A DNA stretch of 64,000 bases from CBDAKK01 sp965196605 (GTDB lineage: Bacteria > Spirochaetota > Spirochaetia > WTKD01 > G963693115). The translations under genes and the position numbers were made by a program. The notes under the pieces are model-generated. The model was not told the DNA's origin. It ran no database searches and saw only the letters and a list, made by a program, of their open reading frames with translations. Each line of letters begins with the position of its first letter. Position 1 is the stretch's first letter. Below are positions 51,257-60,121 of this stretch, one piece after another. The DNA lies in contig CBDAKK010000008.1 of NCBI GenBank assembly GCA_965196605.1, positions 682,001 through 746,000 on the forward strand, given 5' to 3'.

Positions 51257-51811
51257 TTAAGAATTTGAGATTATGCCCCGCGACACCAAGTGTTTTAGTA
51301 TTTCTTCCACAATTGTTTTCTTGTCTTTGTTCTGTGTTTGCGCAACCACGTCGCATACTTTTTCGTAGTCTAAAATATCTATTCCATACAAGTCTTTATA
51401 ACGCTTAGCATCGTTGGCATCCCTTTTTTGTGTTTCATGAAGGCAGTGCTCAAACGTTCCCCCTTCGCGTTGTTGTATGTTTTTTGCTCTAATATGTACC
51501 TCAGAGTGTAAGTATACTTTTATATCTGCGTGGTCTAAAAACCATATGGCAAGGCGTGAGCCAACGACGCACGATTGTTCTTTTGATAAGGCTCGTTGCC
51601 GTTCATCCACGTATTTATCCCACCATGAGTCTTGCTGTGCTTTTTGTTGTACTTCTTCAAAGGTCATGTTTTTCTCTTTTGCCACAGAACGGAATGTATA
51701 GTTTATAAGCGTAATTGAAAGCCTGCTCGCAAGCATAGAACTGATGGAGGTATTTCCACAGCCGCTTTGCCCTGATATAGCAATGCATAGAGGGTTACGT
51801 ATTATTTTCAT
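51257..51811 (-). CDS. Cytidylate-kinase-like P-loop protein
   Basis: A 184-residue member of the cytidylate kinase-like group. P-loop: IAISGQSGCGNTSISSML, in which Asn replaces the Walker A Lys (codon AAT); the group is known to have such variants, so it may still be a nucleotide kinase. INYTFRSVAKEKNMTF, WWDKYVDERQ and VVGSRLAIWFL follow, the last holding the base/phosphate-binding Arg; the lid Arg is in the QKRDANDAKRYKDLYGID segment. Its start overlaps the murC stop by four bases (ATGA), indicating coupling; a possible hairpin overlaps its 3' end at 51244-51282. Confidence 0.8.
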   Translation of the reverse strand: MKIIRNPLCIAISGQSGCGNTSISSMLASRLSITLINYTFRSVAKEKNMTFEEVQQKAQQDSWWDKYVDERQRALSKEQSCVVGSRLAIWFLDHADIKVYLHSEVHIRAKNIQQREGGTFEHCLHETQKRDANDAKRYKDLYGIDILDYEKVCDVVAQTQNKDKKTIVEEILKHLVSRGIISNS

Positions 51812-53304
51812 GCAAGAGACCCATCTTGTATTTTTTGTGCTATTGCATGTGATGCTCGAAAATTATCCCCTGCGCCCATACTTAAAAATAAATCTCCGGA
51901 TTCTAAAGAGCCCGCTACGTATTCAATAGTTTGCTCTATGGTCGGTATGTATTGCACACGCATGGTGGCATTGCGCGAGGCTATATCTTGTGCTAAATGT
52001 TCTGCATCTTTATTAGTATTTTTCGCATGTTCTTCCCTCGCCGATGCGTACACATCGTTTACAATGACTTCATCTGCAGAGGTGAAACAGGTGAGAAAGT
52101 CAGACCATAATTTTTCCGTTCTACTATAGGTGTGGGGCATAAAGTTTACTCTTAGGCGTTTAGGTTGGTAAAACGCAGTAATGCCTTGCAGGGTTTTTTC
52201 AATTGCTGTTGGGTGATGCGCGTAATCGTCCACAATTGTGTAGTGGGCATCGTGATGCAACACCTCGCTTCTTCTGCTTATGCCTCTACAATGGGCAAGT
52301 GTCTTTTGCATAGCCTGCCAATCTATGGCAATGCCACGGTTTTTCATATATGTCGCAAGGCTTATGAGCGCAGCAGTGGCATTGTAAACTAATGCTAATG
52401 ACGGCATGGGCAGGTACCACACAAGCCTGTCGGCTTCAGTGTCTAAGCCATGTATGCGAAAAGACTGTACCTTGCCACGCTCATGCATTACAATGCCCTG
52501 TTCTTCTATGTGAATAATGTGTTTCGCCATCTCTTCAAAGGCTTTGGGGATTTGTGGTGTACTTGTGTAGAAATACGTATGCGCTGCATTTGATACACCT
52601 TGTTTTGTACGACGCAAAGTGTCTTGAACTCCCGCGTCGTCTATGCAAGCTATCAATGGCGCGTTCTTCGGCAGCCGCTTTAAAAAAGACGCAAAGTGCT
52701 TGAATACCTCATCTACTGAACTAAAGTAATCGGGATGATCCCATTCGGCGCTGGTGAAAACGGCGGCATGAGGTGAAAAATGAGCAAAGTGATTTTTATA
52801 TTCGCATACCTCTGCAAAAAACACCTTGTCGCCTTGATGCAAAACAGCGCTATTGCCAAAATCTGGAAGCGCACTTCCTGTAAGCACTGAGGCGTCCATA
52901 TTTTGAGATTTGCATAATAGTCCTATAAAGGCCGTGGTTGTCGTTTTACCATGCGTGCCTATGACCGCCCAAGATTCTCGCGTGCGCGAAAACATGCCCA
53001 GTGCCTCGGGGTATGAAAGACACGAAACGGACTTGTTTTTTGCGTAGGCAAGTTCTGCATTGTTTTCAAAATTATATGCAGCAGAATATATGACAAGTTC
53101 TGTTTTTGGTGGAATGTTTTTGGGATTGAATCCAGTATTCCACGCAATTCCTGCGTTTTGTAGCATTGAATCAGTATAAAATACATCGCTAACGTCTGAA
53201 CCGCTTATGCAGTATTTTGATTGCTTAAGTAATATTGCAAGTGCGGCAAGCCCACTGCCCTTAATTCCTATGCAATGTATATGTCGTGGAAATACATGAG
53301 GCAT
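51808..53304 (-). CDS. murC: UDP-N-acetylmuramate--L-alanine ligase
   Basis: Adds the first amino acid to the peptidoglycan precursor. The protein has 498 residues. Motifs: HCIGIKGSGLAALAILL (UDP-binding Gly-rich loop), VIGTHGKTTTTAFIG (P-loop), EVCEYKNHF with catalytic residues and DDYAHHPTAIEKTL in the C-terminal domain. Mur-type end domain from residue ~365. Coupled to the downstream cytidylate-kinase-like gene by a 4-base overlap. Divergent from an LRR gene. Confidence 0.95.
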   Translation of the reverse strand: MPHVFPRHIHCIGIKGSGLAALAILLKQSKYCISGSDVSDVFYTDSMLQNAGIAWNTGFNPKNIPPKTELVIYSAAYNFENNAELAYAKNKSVSCLSYPEALGMFSRTRESWAVIGTHGKTTTTAFIGLLCKSQNMDASVLTGSALPDFGNSAVLHQGDKVFFAEVCEYKNHFAHFSPHAAVFTSAEWDHPDYFSSVDEVFKHFASFLKRLPKNAPLIACIDDAGVQDTLRRTKQGVSNAAHTYFYTSTPQIPKAFEEMAKHIIHIEEQGIVMHERGKVQSFRIHGLDTEADRLVWYLPMPSLALVYNATAALISLATYMKNRGIAIDWQAMQKTLAHCRGISRRSEVLHHDAHYTIVDDYAHHPTAIEKTLQGITAFYQPKRLRVNFMPHTYSRTEKLWSDFLTCFTSADEVIVNDVYASAREEHAKNTNKDAEHLAQDIASRNATMRVQYIPTIEQTIEYVAGSLESGDLFLSMGAGDNFRASHAIAQKIQDGSLA

Positions 53305-53446
53305 ACTACATTATAACATGATGAGCAGAGCGGCTTTATATATGCCTCTGCACTTACTATTATTTTTTCTTTTTAAGGTACTAGTAAATTATATATTTTT
53401 TACTACGTTTATAAAAACGAATGAAAGACATATGGTAGGTTACAAT

Positions 53447-54532
53447 ATGAGAAAAATTATTTTATTAACATTTTTTGTTATCGCAGTTTTAGGAGCTGGT
53501 TTTTCACTTTTATTTTCTGATAAATATGATATTCAAAAAATAAATAGAAAAAATCAAGGTGTTTCGGAGAATAATCAAATGGTTGATCATTTTGATTTTA
53601 CATCTATAAAAATAGATACATTAGATCCTTATAATTTTTTGTCTGATATACCCGGAACCTATAGACATGGACAGGGCATCGTTAAAGTATCAGAAGTGGG
53701 AGCTAAAAGAGAATTGTTTGTTTTTGACTCAGTGAAAGTTATTGAGGCGGGTGCATTTGCTCGGCATAAGCTTACGTCGGTTGCTATTCCGCATTCAGTT
53801 GAGAGTATTGAACAAGGTGCTTTTTCAGATAATTATCTTAGAATAGTTGTTATCCCTAATTCGGTCAAAATGATTGGTCATAATGCTTTTGTGAATAATG
53901 AAATTACTGAGCTTACTATTCCGGATTCTGTAACTACTCTTGGTCGCACAGCCTTTGCGGAAAATGATATTCGTGAGGTAACTATCCCAAGTTCAATACG
54001 AACACTAGATTCTTTTGTGTTTAAAAATAACAGGCTTATTGTACTTGCTATACCAGACTCAGTGAAAGTTATAGGAAGAGAAGCCTTTGCAAATAATCAT
54101 CTTACATCGCTCATTATGTCTGATTCAATAAAAACTATTGAACAAGGAGCGTTTAGAAATAATAAGCTTGTTGCTCTTACCATACCTCGATCTACTCATA
54201 CTATTGGTATTGCTGCATACGAGAATAATCAATTAAGTGAGCTTACCATTGGTGAATCAACGAAGGTTATTCATTGGGGTGCATTTGCAAACAATAATCT
54301 TACTTCGGCGGTTATCCCTCATTCTGTAAAGTTTATTCATTGGTGGGCGTTTGCACACAATGATTTTACTTCAGTAAATTTGCCAAAGTCTTTAAAACTT
54401 ATCGATAGAGAAGTATTTCTTAACAATGAAAATCTTACGAATGTTACAATATCTCGTAAATTGTATGAAGATTTGAACAAAAATGAACTACAAAATATAT
54501 TTGGTGCGCAGGCAGAATACAATTTGTACTAG
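53447..54532 (+). CDS. BspA-type LRR protein with eleven repeats
   Basis: With the start at 53447 it has 361 residues; an ATG at 53432 is equally possible, but a frame further upstream runs over the murC promoter and is unlikely. N-terminal membrane anchor or signal (IILLTFFVIAVLGAGFSLLF). From residue ~105 it has about eleven 22-residue LRR_5 repeats of form LTSVAIPHSVESIEQGAF. Its C-terminal LYEDLNKNELQNIFG is related to the ends of the two LRR genes in the nrd locus. AT-rich, single gene, ends at a strong terminator. A surface adhesin role is likely from the family. Confidence 0.88.
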   Translation: MRKIILLTFFVIAVLGAGFSLLFSDKYDIQKINRKNQGVSENNQMVDHFDFTSIKIDTLDPYNFLSDIPGTYRHGQGIVKVSEVGAKRELFVFDSVKVIEAGAFARHKLTSVAIPHSVESIEQGAFSDNYLRIVVIPNSVKMIGHNAFVNNEITELTIPDSVTTLGRTAFAENDIREVTIPSSIRTLDSFVFKNNRLIVLAIPDSVKVIGREAFANNHLTSLIMSDSIKTIEQGAFRNNKLVALTIPRSTHTIGIAAYENNQLSELTIGESTKVIHWGAFANNNLTSAVIPHSVKFIHWWAFAHNDFTSVNLPKSLKLIDREVFLNNENLTNVTISRKLYEDLNKNELQNIFGAQAEYNLY

Positions 54533-54662
54533 TTGGTAAACAACTAACGTAGTACATGCTAAGTTTCCTTCAGCACTACGCGTTCTTAAATTCTAAAACC
54601 GAATAGGAATTTGTACCTTAGCGGAAGCTACGAGTTTTCACAACACTTTGTAGAAAAAGGAC

Positions 54663-54720
54663 GGTGCTCTTTACAAAAAAAAAGACGTTCATAAACATGA
54701 ACGCCTTTTTTGTAAGCACC
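54663..54720. terminator. Long palindromic bidirectional terminator
   Basis: Outer GGTGCT/AGCACC, then TTACAAAAAA/TTTTTTGTAA, and a core stem CGTTCAT-AAAC-ATGAACG (54686-54703) followed by a T-run on the plus strand and an equal run on the minus strand. It separates the LRR gene from the converging aconitase gene, so it should stop both. Confidence 0.85.
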
Positions 54721-54725
54721 TGAAA

Positions 54726-57017
54726 TCATTCTTGCGCTAATTTTTTCTTAATAAGGTTGAGCGCCGATCCTGCCTTAAACCACTCTATTTGCGTATCGTT
54801 CAGTGAATGCTGCGCGCTTATAGTATCTTCTGTTCCGTCACTGTGCTTGCACACAAGACTAACGCGCGAGCCTTGTTGTAATTCAGTAAGTCCTATAACG
54901 TCTATGGTATCTCGCTCTTGTATTTTTTCATAATCGTCAGGAGTTACAAAGGTCAAGGGAATGATGCCCTGTTTTTTGAGGTTGGTTTCATGTATGCGCG
55001 CAAATGATTTGACTATAACTATTTTCACGCCCATAAAGCGCGGTTCCATAGCAGCGTGTTCGCGCGAAGATCCTTCGCCGTAGTTGTCATCTCCTACAAT
55101 AATCGAGCCTACTGAGTTATCGCGGTAAAAAGCAGCAACGTCTGGAACACTTGCATAATCTCCCGTACGTTGATTGAGTACCTCGTTTGTTTTGTCAGTG
55201 AAAGCATTGACTGCACCTATGAGTAGGTTTTGCGATATATTTTCAAGGTGCCCTCTATATTTCAACCATGGTCCTGCCATCGAAATATGATCAGTAGTAC
55301 ATTTTCCCTTTGCTTTTATGAGCAGATATAGCCCAACAAAGTCCCGTTCGTTCCATGGTTCAAAAGGCTTTAGTTCTTGTAGCCTGTTTGATTGAGGCTC
55401 TATTGAAACAGCGAAGTTGCTTCGTTTTTCGAGTTCTGGAGGCCGAACTAATCCATTGGGTTCGTTGCCAAAGATAAGTTTTAACAAGTCTGTAGGCGGT
55501 GCCTCAGCGCTTTGTGGAGGTGCTAAATGTACCTGCTCACCATTTTCATTTGTAAGGGGATCTTCACAAGGGTTAAAACAGAGCATGCCTGCAAGCCCCA
55601 TAGCTGTTACAATTTCTGGTGAGGCAACAAAGGAATGGGTATTGGGGTTGCCGTCTGCGCGCTTTGCAAAGTTGCGGTTAAATGACGTAATGATACTGTT
55701 AGTCTCTTCTTTTTCTATGTCGGTTCTATCCCATTGGCCTATGCAGGGACCACACGCATTTGCTAGCACCTTTGTTCCAAATTCGTTAAAAAGCGAAAGA
55801 TAGCCATTGCCCTCTATAATTTTATAAATGCTTTCCGAGCCGGGCGAGAGCCAAAAGGGGCTTTTGAGCGCTAGCTTGTTTTGTTTTGCAAATTGCAACA
55901 TGGAGTGCACACGTGAGAGGTCTTCAAACGAAGAGTTTGTGCATGAGCCTATAAGCGCGGCGCTTAAATTTGTAGGAAATTTTTCTCGTTTCACAAAATC
56001 GGTAAACTGTGAAATCGGTGTCGATCTATCAGGAGAATAAGGGCCGTTTATGTGTGGCTCCAAGGTGCTTAAGTCAAGCTCAATTACTTTGTCGTAGTAT
56101 TGCTCGGGATTGTCTATAACTTGTGCATCTGCAGTGAGAAGTTCTTTATTTTCGCGTGCAAGGCGTGCAGCGCTGTGGTGCTCGGTAATTTCAAGATAGC
56201 TTGCAAGAGCCTCATCAAAGAGAAAAATTGATGTTGTTGCACCTACCTCTGCGCCCATATTGCAAATGGTTGCTCTACCCGTACATGAAAGCGAAGAGAC
56301 GCCTTCCCCAAAATATTCTATGATATGACCTGTTCCACCTTTTACGGTAAGCAAGCCTGCAAGTTTTAAGATAATGTCTTTAGGAGCACACCAAGGCGAA
56401 AGAGTGCCGGTAAGTTTTACTCCAATAAAGCGTGGCATGAGCAATTCCCATGGCATGCCCACCATAACATCCACCGCATCGGCTCCGCCTACGCCAATAG
56501 CTAGCGTTGAGAGTCCACCGGCATTAGGCGTGTGCGAATCAGTGCCTATGATCATGAGTCCGGGAAGCGCATAATTTTCTAAGGTTACTTGGTGAATAAT
56601 GCCTGCGCCAGGCTCCCAAAAATCGAGGTTATACTTTTGGCTCGAGGTAAGCAAAAAGTCGTATATTTCTTTGTTGGTAGTCCGCGCGCCTTGCATGTCT
56701 AGCAATGCGTTTTGTCGCGCCACAATAAGGTGGTCGCAATGTATGCTCGATGGTACGGCTACATTATCGCGTCCTGATTGCATAAGCTGAAGCATAGCCA
56801 TTTGTGCCGTTGCGTCTTGCATAATAACCCTATCGGGGTTGAAGTAAGTAAACGACTTTCCACGCACTAAGGCATGGGGGTCTATGCCTGTATCTAAGTG
56901 AGAAAAGAGAATTTTTTCGGCAAGCGTCATGGGCTTATTGTAAGTTTTACGCATATGAGCGTAGTGTTCTTTATAGTTTGAAAAATGATTGCGTATAGCA
57001 TGCTCTGATATTATCAT
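54726..57017 (-). CDS. Aconitate hydratase, mitochondrial-type
   Basis: Interconverts citrate and isocitrate with a [4Fe-4S] cluster. 763 residues, close to mitochondrial/Bacteroidetes-type aconitases and shorter than bacterial AcnA. Cluster cysteines are seen in IGSCTNSSFEDL and ANACGPCIGQW. Catalytic residues: GTDSHTPNAGGL, EPGAGIIHQV, and in the swivel domain GDDNYGEGSSREHAA with the catalytic Ser and KSFARIHETNLKKQG. No citrate synthase or isocitrate dehydrogenase is present here; the isolated gene with repeat clusters on one side may be acquired. Could supply 2-oxoglutarate for glutamate. Confidence 0.93.
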   Translation of the reverse strand: MIISEHAIRNHFSNYKEHYAHMRKTYNKPMTLAEKILFSHLDTGIDPHALVRGKSFTYFNPDRVIMQDATAQMAMLQLMQSGRDNVAVPSSIHCDHLIVARQNALLDMQGARTTNKEIYDFLLTSSQKYNLDFWEPGAGIIHQVTLENYALPGLMIIGTDSHTPNAGGLSTLAIGVGGADAVDVMVGMPWELLMPRFIGVKLTGTLSPWCAPKDIILKLAGLLTVKGGTGHIIEYFGEGVSSLSCTGRATICNMGAEVGATTSIFLFDEALASYLEITEHHSAARLARENKELLTADAQVIDNPEQYYDKVIELDLSTLEPHINGPYSPDRSTPISQFTDFVKREKFPTNLSAALIGSCTNSSFEDLSRVHSMLQFAKQNKLALKSPFWLSPGSESIYKIIEGNGYLSLFNEFGTKVLANACGPCIGQWDRTDIEKEETNSIITSFNRNFAKRADGNPNTHSFVASPEIVTAMGLAGMLCFNPCEDPLTNENGEQVHLAPPQSAEAPPTDLLKLIFGNEPNGLVRPPELEKRSNFAVSIEPQSNRLQELKPFEPWNERDFVGLYLLIKAKGKCTTDHISMAGPWLKYRGHLENISQNLLIGAVNAFTDKTNEVLNQRTGDYASVPDVAAFYRDNSVGSIIVGDDNYGEGSSREHAAMEPRFMGVKIVIVKSFARIHETNLKKQGIIPLTFVTPDDYEKIQERDTIDVIGLTELQQGSRVSLVCKHSDGTEDTISAQHSLNDTQIEWFKAGSALNLIKKKLAQE

Positions 57018-57217
57018 GCTTTTATTGTAATAAAAGAACCTCTTATATGAAAGACTGAGAAAATTACATAAATGGATTTAGGAGGGACGTGGAACATGGG
57101 CGCGGCATGCGGTGGATCCCCCGCGCGTTAGCACGGGGCGGCTGTTCATCCTTGGCGCCCTACGCACACCCTTCATGGCACGGGTGTCGCTCGTTTGCGC
57201 TCTCGACTTTTCTTTTT

Positions 57218-57271
57218 GATGCAAGCTCCATGTTTGCACCGCACAGCGGTGCTTATGTAATAGTTTGCATC
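57218..57271 (+). repeat. 54-base structured repeat element, AT variant
   Basis: Outer GATGCAA/TTGCATC and inner GCACCGC/GCGGTGC with loop ACA, as at 4305-4358; one loop-side change (TTATGTAATAG). Followed by CCCTCGCTTCGCTCGTGAGC, and flanked by pyrimidine and purine arms. Confidence 0.7.
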
Positions 57272-57477
57272 CCCTCGCTTCGCTCGTGAGCGTCGCACAA
57301 AAAGAAAAGAAAGTCGTGAGCCGTTAGGCGAGCGGCTAGAAACGTTACATGGAGCGGAGCAAACGACCGCCCCAATGGATGGGGCTGAGGGGGCGCCATG
57401 GACGGTGCGACACAGAGATGGAGCTTATAAGCAAGAACGGCCATCCGAATAGATAGCGTATTTAAAACCACTGCTTG

Positions 57478-57924
57478 GCAACAAGAGGCGTTCACAAAAA
57501 ACAGCGTTAGCAAAATTGCGGTAACCCTCGCGCGCGGAGCGCAGTGCCGCATTATACCGCGCGGGGGTGTGGGGGCTTGCCCCCACAGCGAGTTTTTCTT
57601 TGATGCGAGTACTCCATCTTGGCTTCGCTCCGCTCCGCAATCTGAATGTCAGCATCCCCTCGCTTCGCTCGTGACTTTCTTTGGTACTTTCTTTCTTTTC
57701 TTTTTTCGTCGCACGCACATGCCATGGATGGCATGCATTGTGCGCCATGGATGATAAAAAAAGAAAAGAAAAAAGAACAGCTGTCCGAGGCATCATCATA
57801 GTGCGCCTCACGCCGTAGCAACAAGAAGCGTTCACAAAAAACAGCGTTAGCAAAACTGCGGTAACCCTCGCGCGGAGCGCAGTGCCGCATCATACCGCGC
57901 GGGGGTGTGGGGGCTTGCCCCCAC
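57478..57924. repeat. ~108-bp direct repeat ending in the G-rich palindrome
   Basis: 57478-57586 and 57818-57924 share GCAACAAGA...GCGTTCAC through the palindrome, differing at a few bases and a two-base indel. A word in it, CACAAAAAACAGCGTTAGC, is identical in both. It shows that the palindrome travels with a longer unit. Confidence 0.75.
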
Positions 57925-58017
57925 AAAGATATATTGCCACTGCGCACATTTACTATTGCGACGGTGAGATATGTTTTTTAAAAATATTTCATGTATTATA
58001 AATTATGGAGGAATATC

Positions 58018-59202
58018 ATGAAGAAATTATTTTACGTAGTGTTCATATTATTTATTATATCTTGTGGACAAAAAGAAAATGACGAGAAGATACGCGTATG
58101 GATACCGGGTGATAGGCAGGAGTACGGGTTTTATTTCGACATGTTTGAAAATTACAAGCGCTATAAGGAGCAGGCAGGCGAGACTTTTGATTATGTTATA
58201 GAGCAGCAGCCATGGTCGGATTATTGGACGAAACTTCCTTTGGAAATACATAGTGGACGTGGTCCCGATTTATTTTTGTCTCATGTGGCGTATGTAGAAA
58301 TTTTAATTCCTCTTGCAAAGGCATTGTCATTGAGTGAGGATGTATTGAGCAAGTTTAAAGTCACAGATTTGTACCTCGATGAAGAAGTGCTTCCAGTTTT
58401 TATTCCCACGGTATTTGTGAGTAAAGTACTCTATGCTAATACCGATATTGTTGCAAATTGGGAGGACTATCCTAAAACATGGGAGGAGCTTGCTACAGCT
58501 GCACAAAAATATACCGACGTTGAAAAAGGTATCATAGGGTTTGATTATTCCTTCCACCTCTTGTGGGACCTAGCGTATCAAAATGGAGAAAGACTTACTA
58601 ACGACAATGGAGTGGAGTTTTCCACTACGGCGCTTAAGACTCTCTTACAATGGACGGAGGAAAAGTGGGTCGACTACTTGAGTTTTGGTAGAGGCGGCAC
58701 GGAAGATTCGCTTTACGAGGGTACAGCTGCCTATGTCTACGGAGAGCCATGGATGGAATTTTGGGCATCCGATGAAGTGAAAAAACGAATAAAGGCCTTT
58801 CCCATTCCAAGTGGACTTACGCATCATTCTGCGGAGTTGTCCTTTGGAATCAACAAAAACGTTTCGGATGAGCGCTATGCCGTGCTAAACGATTTTATAA
58901 GATTTATGCTTACTGATGAGAAAACCATTAGGGCCATTGTTAAGGGAAATTCAGGAGTTCCAAATAATAAGGAGATTGAGATTGTTTATGAGCCGTTTAG
59001 TGCGGGGCATGCAGTGCAAACTACGTTTAAAAATAACAATTCCAAATTCAGCGTGCCTCCGCGTGCATTAGAGCTAGTTTATAAAACCATGCTTGAAAAT
59101 ACCTTAAATGGTACTTCGGTGCGCATTACGACTGACGAGGCGTATACCAACTCCGATGGAATTGATGTATCACGCCTTCGTATTATGGAGACTCTGTTTT
59201 AA
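58018..59202 (+). CDS. Sugar ABC transporter binding lipoprotein
   Basis: Family 1 carbohydrate-binding protein, 394 residues. The start at 58018 has GGAGG upstream, and the lipobox ISCG ends a signal peptide. EKIRVWIPGD, YDFELA-like ENYKRYKEQAG, GPDLFLSHVAYVEILIPLAKAL, KVLYANTDIV, PKTWEELATAAQKYT and AAYVYGEPWMEFW are typical of maltose/oligosaccharide-type binders. It is the first gene of an operon with two permeases and two glycosidases, so the ligand is likely an oligosaccharide with beta-galactosyl or alpha-glucosyl/mannosyl units. No ATPase gene is seen, so a shared MsmK-type ATPase elsewhere is expected. Confidence 0.9.
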   Translation: MKKLFYVVFILFIISCGQKENDEKIRVWIPGDRQEYGFYFDMFENYKRYKEQAGETFDYVIEQQPWSDYWTKLPLEIHSGRGPDLFLSHVAYVEILIPLAKALSLSEDVLSKFKVTDLYLDEEVLPVFIPTVFVSKVLYANTDIVANWEDYPKTWEELATAAQKYTDVEKGIIGFDYSFHLLWDLAYQNGERLTNDNGVEFSTTALKTLLQWTEEKWVDYLSFGRGGTEDSLYEGTAAYVYGEPWMEFWASDEVKKRIKAFPIPSGLTHHSAELSFGINKNVSDERYAVLNDFIRFMLTDEKTIRAIVKGNSGVPNNKEIEIVYEPFSAGHAVQTTFKNNNSKFSVPPRALELVYKTMLENTLNGTSVRITTDEAYTNSDGIDVSRLRIMETLF

Positions 59203-59242
59203 GAGTGCTTGCGTTTAGTAGTTAGGTTAAGAAAACGTAAAG

Positions 59243-60121
59243 ATGATACGAAGTTCGAAGTCGGGCAAGTTACTTGTGATAATAGCCATGCTAGGCTTGT
59301 TATTGTTCAATCTTGTGTTTTTTTTCATTCCCCTCATATGGAGCATGTTCGGCAGTCTGCATAATTGGAATCCCCTTGTCGGAACAAAAGATTTTGTAGG
59401 CTTTGCAAATTACGGAAAAATTCTTTTATCACCGCTTTTTAGAAAGGCCTTGCAGAACACGCTTTTTTTCACAACGGTGGCGGTACTCGCGCGCACCGCA
59501 TTGGGGCTGCTTTTAGCTGTTGGAATAGTTTCCGTAGTAAAGGGGCGTGACCTTCTGCGCAGCTTTTACTTTCTGCCCGTCATAATGCCCATAGTCGCAG
59601 TTTCACTCATATGGAACTGGATATATCACCCGCGCATAGGGCTCTTGAATTTTATTCTCGCTGCCTTTGGTATTACGGGACCAAGCTGGTTAAGTAATGC
59701 GTCTCTTGCCATGCCTGCGGTGCTTGCCATGACAGTTTGGAAGGATATTGGCTACGCGATTATTATTTATATTGCCGCCTACTTAAATATTCCAAAGTAC
59801 TTATACGAAGCTGCAGTCTTAGACGGCGCACATGCACGGGCGAAGTTTTTTTACATTACCATTCCCATGCTAAAGCCCATCACCATTTTTGTAGTCATAA
59901 CCTCGCTCATTACGTACTTTCAATCCTTTGTGCAAATATTCATTATGACGAAGGGCGGGACTGGAGATGCGACTCATGTACTCTCGTATCTTATTTTTCA
60001 CGAAGCATTCACAAAGTACCGTTTTGGCTATGCTTCAGCCCTCTCCGTGTTTTTGTTTCTCATCATCATGATGGTGACCCTATTTCAATACAAACTGCTT
60101 AAAAGCAAGGAGCGCGCGTGA
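59243..60121 (+). CDS. Sugar ABC transporter permease (MalF-like)
   Basis: A 292-residue permease with six membrane segments. The EAA loop, where the ATPase docks, is YEAAVLDGAHARAKFFYITIPMLKP near residue 190. The N-terminus (SGKLLVIIAMLGLLLFNLVFFFIPLIWSMFGSLHNWNP) fits the UgpA/MalF family. Its TGA stop overlaps the GTG of the next permease by four bases (GTGA). Confidence 0.93.
   Translation: MIRSSKSGKLLVIIAMLGLLLFNLVFFFIPLIWSMFGSLHNWNPLVGTKDFVGFANYGKILLSPLFRKALQNTLFFTTVAVLARTALGLLLAVGIVSVVKGRDLLRSFYFLPVIMPIVAVSLIWNWIYHPRIGLLNFILAAFGITGPSWLSNASLAMPAVLAMTVWKDIGYAIIIYIAAYLNIPKYLYEAAVLDGAHARAKFFYITIPMLKPITIFVVITSLITYFQSFVQIFIMTKGGTGDATHVLSYLIFHEAFTKYRFGYASALSVFLFLIIMMVTLFQYKLLKSKERA

Larger units (their letters stand above)
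57018..58017. repeat. Intergenic repeat cluster C
   Basis: One kilobase between aconitase and the sugar ABC operon, without a supported gene. It contains a complete 54-base structured element (57218-57271), G-rich palindromes (57569-57586, 57907-57924), a ~108-bp direct repeat (57478-57586 and 57818-57924), homopyrimidine/homopurine arms (57206-57217 with 57300-57312; 57687-57711 with 57758-57775), and words shared with clusters A and B such as CATCCTTGGCGCCC and CGGCCATCCGAAT. The last ~60 bases have the AT-rich promoter and AGGAGG-type site of the binding-protein gene. Confidence 0.75.
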
